The translations under genes were made by a program, and so were the position numbers. From assembly GCA_021798135.1 (NCBI GenBank), contig JAJZYI010000257.1, positions 1 to 5,052 of the forward strand: 5,052 nt of DNA. The letters are read 5' to 3'. Below, piece by piece: positions 1 to 3,532 of the stretch (within the stretch, counting starts at the first letter, position 1; every line of letters starts with the position of its first letter). Below the pieces are notes generated by a model. The model was not told where the DNA came from. It did not search any database and was given only the letters and a program-made list of their open reading frames with translations. This DNA comes from Actinomycetes bacterium. GTDB taxonomy: Bacteria > Actinomycetota > Acidimicrobiia > Acidimicrobiales > UBA8190.

Positions 1-947
1 CGCGGCACGGCCGACGGGGCGGCCCGGCGGCGCCCGACCGTGGCACGGCGCGCGGCGCAGGCGATGAACACGGCCTCGTACACGAGCCGCACGGCCACGT
101 AGTCCACGAGGTGGAGCGCCGGGCCCGGGTGGCCGGCCGGGGCCCACTGCGTCCGCCACTTCGCATGGCCGGCCCATCCGGGCAGGCGGGCGAGCTGGCC
201 GGCCAGCTCGGCGACACGGCGCTCGGCCGGCACCCCCAGGGCATCGAGCGCCACCGCGACGGCGTCGTCGGGCCGGTCCCCGAACCGCGTCAGCCGGGCA
301 GCTCCCTCGCGACCGGCGATCCGCCGGGCCGAAGGGTCGTCGGCGACGGCAGCGCGCCACGCCGGGTACAGCCCCCCGCCGGGTGGCGCCACCACCGCGC
401 CGCCGACGTAGGCCGCGCACCAGGTGGCGACCTGGCTGTCGACGGCGGCGGCAACGGCGGTGCCGTGCGCGAGGTCGTGCCGTTCCGCCGCGGTCGGGCG
501 CGCGCCGGCCACCGCGGCGCGCGGCACGCCCGGCGGCGTGCCACCGGGTGCCGCCAGGGCTGCGTCGAGGTCGGCGGCGGAGATCCGCCCCTCGGCCCAG
601 GCCGCGTGGACCAGGGCGTCGCCGGGGCGCCCTGCCGCCCCGTACAGGGCCCTGGCTTCGGCCACGGCGCTCTCGAACGACAGGTCGCGCAGGTCCCACA
701 GCGGGTTGACGGCGACCGCGGTCGACAGGGGCCACAGCGGCGAGATCGCCCGGGCCGCCTCCCGGATGTCGGCGAGCAGGCCGCGCTGACCGGAGCCCGC
801 CGTGCCGCTGGGCCCGGCGGCAGCGGTGATGCCGGCGCTGCCCGCGGCACCGGTGGGGCCGGCGCTGCCCGTCGGGCCGGTGGGGCCGGCGCCGCCCGTC
901 GGGCCGGTGGCGGCGATGTCGCAGGTGGCGAACAGGGGACCCGTCAT
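1..947 (-). CDS. dabA: DabA, N-terminal part (DUF2309/UPF0753 inorganic-carbon transporter subunit), cut by window edge
   Basis: The frame is open from ATG at 947 to the left edge: 315 codons of a family usually about 800-1000 residues long. After a low-complexity start (residues 15-53, Gly-X-Y triplets) it carries DUF2309 hallmarks: SPLWPLSTAVAVNPLWDLRD (69-88), then FESAVAEA, a LARLPGWAGHAKW segment and LVDYVAVRLVYEAVF near the edge. In the family DabA is a cytosolic, carbonic-anhydrase-like zinc protein that works with DabB to convert CO2 to trapped bicarbonate. The Cys/Asp/His/Cys zinc ligands described for the Halothiobacillus protein would lie beyond the edge, so catalytic competence cannot be judged here. 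The start is well supported: ATG overlaps the dabB stop as ATGA (947-944), and no other in-frame ATG, GTG or TTG occurs before the conserved block. Co-translation with dabB is inferred from the overlap. Confidence 0.9.
   Translation of the reverse strand, partial: MTGPLFATCDIAATGPTGGAGPTGPTGSAGPTGAAGSAGITAAAGPSGTAGSGQRGLLADIREAARAISPLWPLSTAVAVNPLWDLRDLSFESAVAEARALYGAAGRPGDALVHAAWAEGRISAADLDAALAAPGGTPPGVPRAAVAGARPTAAERHDLAHGTAVAAAVDSQVATWCAAYVGGAVVAPPGGGLYPAWRAAVADDPSARRIAGREGAARLTRFGDRPDDAVAVALDALGVPAERRVAELAGQLARLPGWAGHAKWRTQWAPAGHPGPALHLVDYVAVRLVYEAVFIACAARRATVGRRRAAPSAVP
851..904 (-). repeat. 27-bp tandem repeat encoding Gly-X-Y triplets inside dabA
   Basis: Two head-to-tail 27-bp copies (851-877 and 878-904) differ at a single base (866 versus 893), and a third copy begins at 905 before diverging. 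Each copy is nine codons, giving GPTGGAGPT and GPTGSAGPT on the minus strand. The period is a multiple of three, so copy-number change would keep the dabA frame. The unit sits in the low-complexity N-terminal segment, before the conserved DUF2309 domain. Confidence 0.8.
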
Positions 948-2575
948 GCTGCGCGCTCCACGTCACCGGCGGCCGGCGCCCCGGCTGCGGGCGCCGCCGC
1001 AGCACCCGACCACGCTGCGGGCTGCGGGCGGGTCACCGCCGTCGCCGGCAGGGCACCGGCGTGGAGCAGGGCCGCCGTCACCCGCCGCTGCAGGCCGGGG
1101 TGCAGGCCGAGCGCTCGGGGCGCGAGCGCCGCGACGGGCACGGCCAGCAGCAGCCAGGGCGTGATGACGCCCCCGCCGGCAGCCGGCACGGCACCGGCCA
1201 CCCAGGACCCGAAGGCCCCGAGGAGGAGCCCGTACGCGGCGCCGGCGACGGCGAGCAGGACGCCGGCGGACGCGACGTGGCGAGCCGAGCGGGGTCGCGC
1301 CGGCCACCACGACCACGCCGCCGCCGCCGGTGCTGCTGCCACGAACACCAGGAGCACCGGGCCGCCGCGGTGGGCCAGAGCACCGGGCGCGGCCGCCACC
1401 ACGCCGGCGGCGACGGCCGCGGCAGCCCCGGCGGCCAGCACCCGGCCCGCCGTAGCCTTCCGCGTGGTGGCGGGCCGGGGCAGGGCAACGGCGGCGCCCT
1501 GCCGCTGGACCTGCGAGCCGGACCCCAGGAAGAGCGTGGCCTTGTACAGCGCGTGACCGGCCAGGTGGACCACGGCGGCGACGTAGGCGCCGACCGCGCA
1601 CTCGGCGATCATGAAGGCCATCTGGCCGACCGTCGAGAAGACCAGGTGGCCCTTCACGTCGGTCCGGCGGGCCATGGCGGCGACCGCGAACGGCACGGTG
1701 AGCACGGCGACGCCGAAGGCCGCCACCATGGCGGGCCGCGAGGCACCGGTCAGCGCCCCGAGCCGGACGAGGAGGATGCCGGCGCCGTTCACCACGCCGG
1801 CATGCAGGAGCGCCGACACCGGGGTGGGAGCCGACACGGTGCCGGGGAGCCAGCGCCCCATCGGCCCCTGGCCCGAACGAGTCAGCGCCGCGACGACGGC
1901 CAGGACGGCGACAGGCAGGGCGAGCGCCCCCAGTCCCGCCGCACCAGGCCCGTTCGGCGCCGGCCCGGCCAGCTGCAGGTTGCCGGCCTTCGTCCACACC
2001 AGGGCCAGGGCGACGACGAGCCCGAGGTCGCCGGCGGCGAAGGTGACGAGCGTCCGGCGCGCGCACGCCCGGGCGCCCGGCAGGTCCGGGCGGTACCCGA
2101 CGACGGCGACGAAGCCGGCGCCGGCGGCGACCCAGGCGCCGACCAGGATCGCCATCGTCGTCGCCATGCTGACGACGGCCATGGCGAGGACCACCAGGCT
2201 GGTCAGCGAGGCGAACCGGTACGAGCGGCGATCGGCCGCCAGATAGCGGGCCGCGAAGCTCTGCACCAGCGCGCCCACGCCGCAGACCAGGACGAGCAGC
2301 GAGACGGTGAGCGGATCGGCCCACAGGCCCTCGAGCGCGCCTGGCGCCCCGGCTCGCCAGCCGACGCCGAACGGTCCCGCCACGCCGACGACGACGGCGC
2401 TGACCGCGGCGAGGCCCGTGGCGGCCCACGCCGTGACCGCACCGGCGCGCGCCCGGTGCCGGCGCGCGCCCGCCACGGTGACAGCAGCACCGAGCACCAG
2501 GGCGCCAAGCGTCCCGGCGAGGGCGACCCCGCCTACCCAAGCGGCGGCCGCGGAGGTTCCGGCACCGGCGGTCAC
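944..2575 (-). CDS. dabB: DabB, NuoL-like proton-conducting membrane subunit of a DAB inorganic-carbon transporter
   Basis: This 543-residue, strongly hydrophobic protein has roughly a dozen membrane segments and belongs to the NuoL/MrpA-type ion-translocating family. Visible motifs are ADPLTVSLL (86-94), LTRSGQGPMGRWL (231-243), APTPVSALLHAGVVNGAG (249-266), DVKGHLVFSTVGQM (306-319) and HLAGHALYKATLFLGSG (337-353). The LLHAGVVN and ALYKATLFL wording, the shorter length than NuoL and the dabA gene directly downstream point to DabB rather than a complex I subunit; no other nuo genes are present. H258, K308, H337, H341 and K345 match conserved NuoL positions. Two others differ: the NuoL TM5 Glu position is V149, and the TM7 Lys position is R233. 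The tail (515-543) is Ala/Pro-rich. GTG at 2575 is the only plausible start and overlaps the stop of a possible leader ORF. The likely role is coupling an ion gradient to DabA-mediated bicarbonate accumulation at the inner membrane. Confidence 0.9.
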   Translation of the reverse strand: MTAGAGTSAAAAWVGGVALAGTLGALVLGAAVTVAGARRHRARAGAVTAWAATGLAAVSAVVVGVAGPFGVGWRAGAPGALEGLWADPLTVSLLVLVCGVGALVQSFAARYLAADRRSYRFASLTSLVVLAMAVVSMATTMAILVGAWVAAGAGFVAVVGYRPDLPGARACARRTLVTFAAGDLGLVVALALVWTKAGNLQLAGPAPNGPGAAGLGALALPVAVLAVVAALTRSGQGPMGRWLPGTVSAPTPVSALLHAGVVNGAGILLVRLGALTGASRPAMVAAFGVAVLTVPFAVAAMARRTDVKGHLVFSTVGQMAFMIAECAVGAYVAAVVHLAGHALYKATLFLGSGSQVQRQGAAVALPRPATTRKATAGRVLAAGAAAAVAAGVVAAAPGALAHRGGPVLLVFVAAAPAAAAWSWWPARPRSARHVASAGVLLAVAGAAYGLLLGAFGSWVAGAVPAAGGGVITPWLLLAVPVAALAPRALGLHPGLQRRVTAALLHAGALPATAVTRPQPAAWSGAAAAPAAGAPAAGDVERAA

Positions 2576-2640
2576 GGGGCCACCGCCTCGGGAGCGGCCG
2601 GCACGCCGATCAGGAGCGCTCTTGGATTCGCGAAGTTCAT
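2572..2640 (-). CDS. possible 22-residue leader ORF overlapping dabB
   Basis: ATG at 2640 opens a 22-codon frame that begins MNFANPRALL, ends EAVAP and stops with TGA at 2574-2572. The stop overlaps the dabB GTG (2575-2573) as GTGA, the same 4-nt arrangement that joins dabB to dabA. A -10-like TAGAAA lies 7 nt upstream of the ATG, so the transcript may begin on or beside the A of this codon and be translated leaderless. dabB has no convincing Shine-Dalgarno sequence of its own, so a role as an entry ORF for coupled translation fits. The peptide shows no run of one amino acid or regulatory codon that would mark an attenuator. It resembles no family I recognise and could be a chance ORF in a short 5' UTR. 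Confidence 0.5.
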   Translation of the reverse strand: MNFANPRALLIGVPAAPEAVAP

Positions 2641-2647
2641 ATCGTGA

Positions 2648-2676
2648 TTTCTACACCATTATGGTGCATCCGGCAA
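2648..2676 (-). promoter_or_regulatory. predicted promoter of the dab operon
   Basis: Read on the minus strand, TTGCCG (2676-2671) is separated by 17 nt from TAGAAA (2653-2648). These are reasonable matches to sigma-70/SigA -35 and -10 elements in one of the least GC-rich stretches of the window. The expected transcription start, about 7 nt past the -10, falls at 2640-2641, at the ATG of the leader ORF. The spacer contains a perfect inverted repeat. Assigned by inspection only. Confidence 0.5.
2654..2666. promoter_or_regulatory. candidate operator: perfect 6-1-6 inverted repeat
   Basis: CACCAT-T-ATGGTG is a perfect 13-bp dyad, extended imperfectly by a T/A pair at 2652/2668. It lies inside the 17-nt spacer of the predicted dab promoter, where a bound dimer would block RNA polymerase. 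One more CACCAT half-site (2689-2694) lies 35 bp away, just upstream of the regulator's own predicted -35. The adjacent winged-helix protein is the obvious candidate ligand; binding is inferred. Confidence 0.5.
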
Positions 2677-2699
2677 GGCTGCGGCACCCACCATGGGCG

Positions 2700-2727
2700 T
2701 TGCGTATTTCACGAAAGCCAGTACGAT
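2700..2727 (+). promoter_or_regulatory. predicted promoter of the winged-helix regulator
   Basis: TTGCGT (2700-2705), a 16-nt spacer and TACGAT (2722-2727) form a plausible SigA-type promoter; the -10 fits the TAnnnT pattern common in actinobacteria. Transcription would start near 2734-2735, on the GTG at 2735. This element conflicts with using ATG 2693 or ATG 2726 as start codons, because both would lie upstream of the transcription start. Confidence 0.45.
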
Positions 2728-2734
2728 GAGCGTC

Positions 2735-3076
2735 GTGGCCGAGCCCGACGGCAACAGTGGGAAGGCGGCGCGACCCGGCTGGACGTTCCTGAGCAACCAC
2801 GGTCACGTGCTGGTCTGCATCGCCGGCGACCCGGGCATCCGGGGACGGGACATCGCCGCCAGGGTCGGCATCACCGAGCGAGCGGCGCAGGCGATCGTCG
2901 CCGACCTCGTCGAGGACGGGTACGTCACGCGCACCCGGATCGGCCGGCGGAACCACTACGAGGTCAACCCCGATCTGCCCCTGCGGCACCCGGTCGAGCA
3001 GCCGCACAGCGTCGGCGAGCTCCTCCGCCTGGTCGCCGGCCGGCCCGGGCGCGCCCGGCGCAGCGCGGCGAGCTGA
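2735..3076 (+). CDS. small winged helix-turn-helix transcriptional regulator, divergent from dabBA
   Basis: From GTG 2735 the product has 113 residues. GWTFLSNHGHVLVCIAGDPG (15-34) is the first helix region. IRGRDIAARVGITERAAQAI (35-54) followed by VADLVEDGY forms the helix-turn-helix, and VTRTRIGRRNHYEVNP (64-79) is a beta wing. The tail LPLRHPVEQPHSVGELLRLV recurs in small actinobacterial MarR/ArsR-like single-domain regulators. No ligand-binding domain, metal-binding Cys/His cluster or membrane segment is visible, so its signal is unknown. It probably acts as a dimer on DNA. Its position back-to-back with dabBA and the dyad between them suggest that it controls the operon and perhaps itself. 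The start is uncertain: GTG 2735 fits a leaderless transcript, ATG 2726 has a weak GAAAG upstream, and ATG 2693 would add 14 poorly characteristic residues. The domain call is firm; the target is inferred. Confidence 0.85.
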   Translation: MAEPDGNSGKAARPGWTFLSNHGHVLVCIAGDPGIRGRDIAARVGITERAAQAIVADLVEDGYVTRTRIGRRNHYEVNPDLPLRHPVEQPHSVGELLRLVAGRPGRARRSAAS

Positions 3077-3097
3077 CCCCCGGGGCCGGCTGGCTCG

Positions 3098-3279
3098 AGG
3101 TCGCCACGCCGGTTCGCCACACGGGGTCGCCACGCCGGTTCGCCACGCCGGGTCACTACGCCGGTTCGGCACACGGTGTCGCCACACCGGTTCGCCACAC
3201 GGGGTCGCCACGCCGGTTCGCCACGCCGGGTCACTACGCCGGTTCGGCACACCGGTTCGCCACGCCGGTTCGCCACACG
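3098..3279. repeat. 13-bp tandem array, 14 units, with a duplicated 78-bp higher-order block
   Basis: Fourteen contiguous 13-bp units vary around GGTTCGCCACGCC (first unit AGGTCGCCACGCC at 3098, last GGTTCGCCACACG ending at 3279). Variants include GGGTCGCCACGCC, GGGTCACTACGCC and GGTTCGGCACACG. Six-unit blocks 3111-3188 and 3189-3266 match at all but four of 78 positions, and the first 64 bases are identical, so a block duplication happened after the units had diverged. The array begins 21 nt after the regulator stop and is non-coding on the sense strand. There are no unique spacers, so it is not a CRISPR. Function is unknown; a simple satellite, a protein-binding array or a recombination-prone spacer are all possible. 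Confidence 0.9.
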
Positions 3280-3520
3280 GGTTCGCTGGCAGGTGACCGC
3301 CGGCGGACCTGCAGCGGCGGACCTGCCGCGGCGCGCCGGAGCGCAGCGCGCCAGCAGCCCGCCGAACGCCCCGTGGGCCCACAGACCCGTCTCCCCGGTC
3401 CACGAACCGTGAATTCTCGTTCGTGCACGTCGCCGCGGGCGCAGGAACCGAAGGGACCCGGGCGCGCCCGGCGGCCGCGGCCGCACCGCCGCGCGCGCCG
3501 TCCACCGGGACCAGCCGTCC
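3280..3520. other. non-coding remainder of the gap, with hairpins and a short direct repeat
   Basis: No gene is supported here. CGGCGGACCTGC occurs twice (3301-3312 and 3315-3326). GCAGGT (3289-3294) can pair with ACCTGC (3307-3312) around the self-complementary CCGCCGGCGG (3297-3306). GGCGCGC (3330-3336) pairs with GCGCGCC (3346-3352) over a 9-nt loop. CACGAAC (3401-3407) pairs with GTTCGTG (3419-3425) over an 11-nt loop in a locally less GC-rich patch. None is followed by a T-run, so a classical intrinsic terminator is not shown, although hairpins alone could end the regulator transcript in such a genome. Confidence 0.5.
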
Positions 3521-3526
3521 TAGCAT
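3521..3526 (+). promoter_or_regulatory. predicted -10 element of the membrane-protein gene
   Basis: TAGCAT fits the actinobacterial TAnnnT -10 pattern and ends 6 nt before GTG 3533, the start codon preferred for the next gene. No recognisable -35 is seen at 16-18 nt upstream. Its first three bases are also the in-frame stop codon that limits how far upstream the gene can begin. Confidence 0.4.
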
Positions 3527-3532
3527 GGTGAG

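Noticed and set aside
290..850. A 186-codon minus-strand frame within dabA.
   Set aside because: It lies in a different frame from the DUF2309 motifs and is Pro/Arg-rich with no conserved signature.
111..1556. A 481-codon plus-strand open frame antisense to dabA and the 3' part of dabB.
   Set aside because: Ala/Gly/Arg-rich shadow sequence; the minus-strand frames carry the DUF2309 and NuoL-like motifs.
944..2575. NADH dehydrogenase subunit L of respiratory complex I, or an Mrp antiporter subunit.
   Set aside because: The family resemblance is real, but the partner gene is DUF2309 rather than nuoK, nuoM or mrp genes, and the motif wording and length fit DabB better.
1061..2647. A 528-codon plus-strand open frame antisense to dabB.
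   Set aside because: Highly charged, low-complexity composition without recognisable motifs, while the minus strand encodes a convincing NuoL-like protein over the same bases.
2693..2734. A longer regulator start at ATG 2693.
   Set aside because: The extra residues are not characteristic of the family, and a good -35/-10 pair would lie inside the coding sequence; a start at 2735 or 2726 fits better, though this is not proven.
3098..3279. CRISPR array.
   Set aside because: The units are contiguous 13-mers with no unique spacers, and no cas genes are visible.
3401..3425. LexA-type SOS box.
   Set aside because: GAAC and GTTC half-sites are present, but the 11-nt separation is wrong for the actinobacterial LexA box, which uses a 4-nt spacer.
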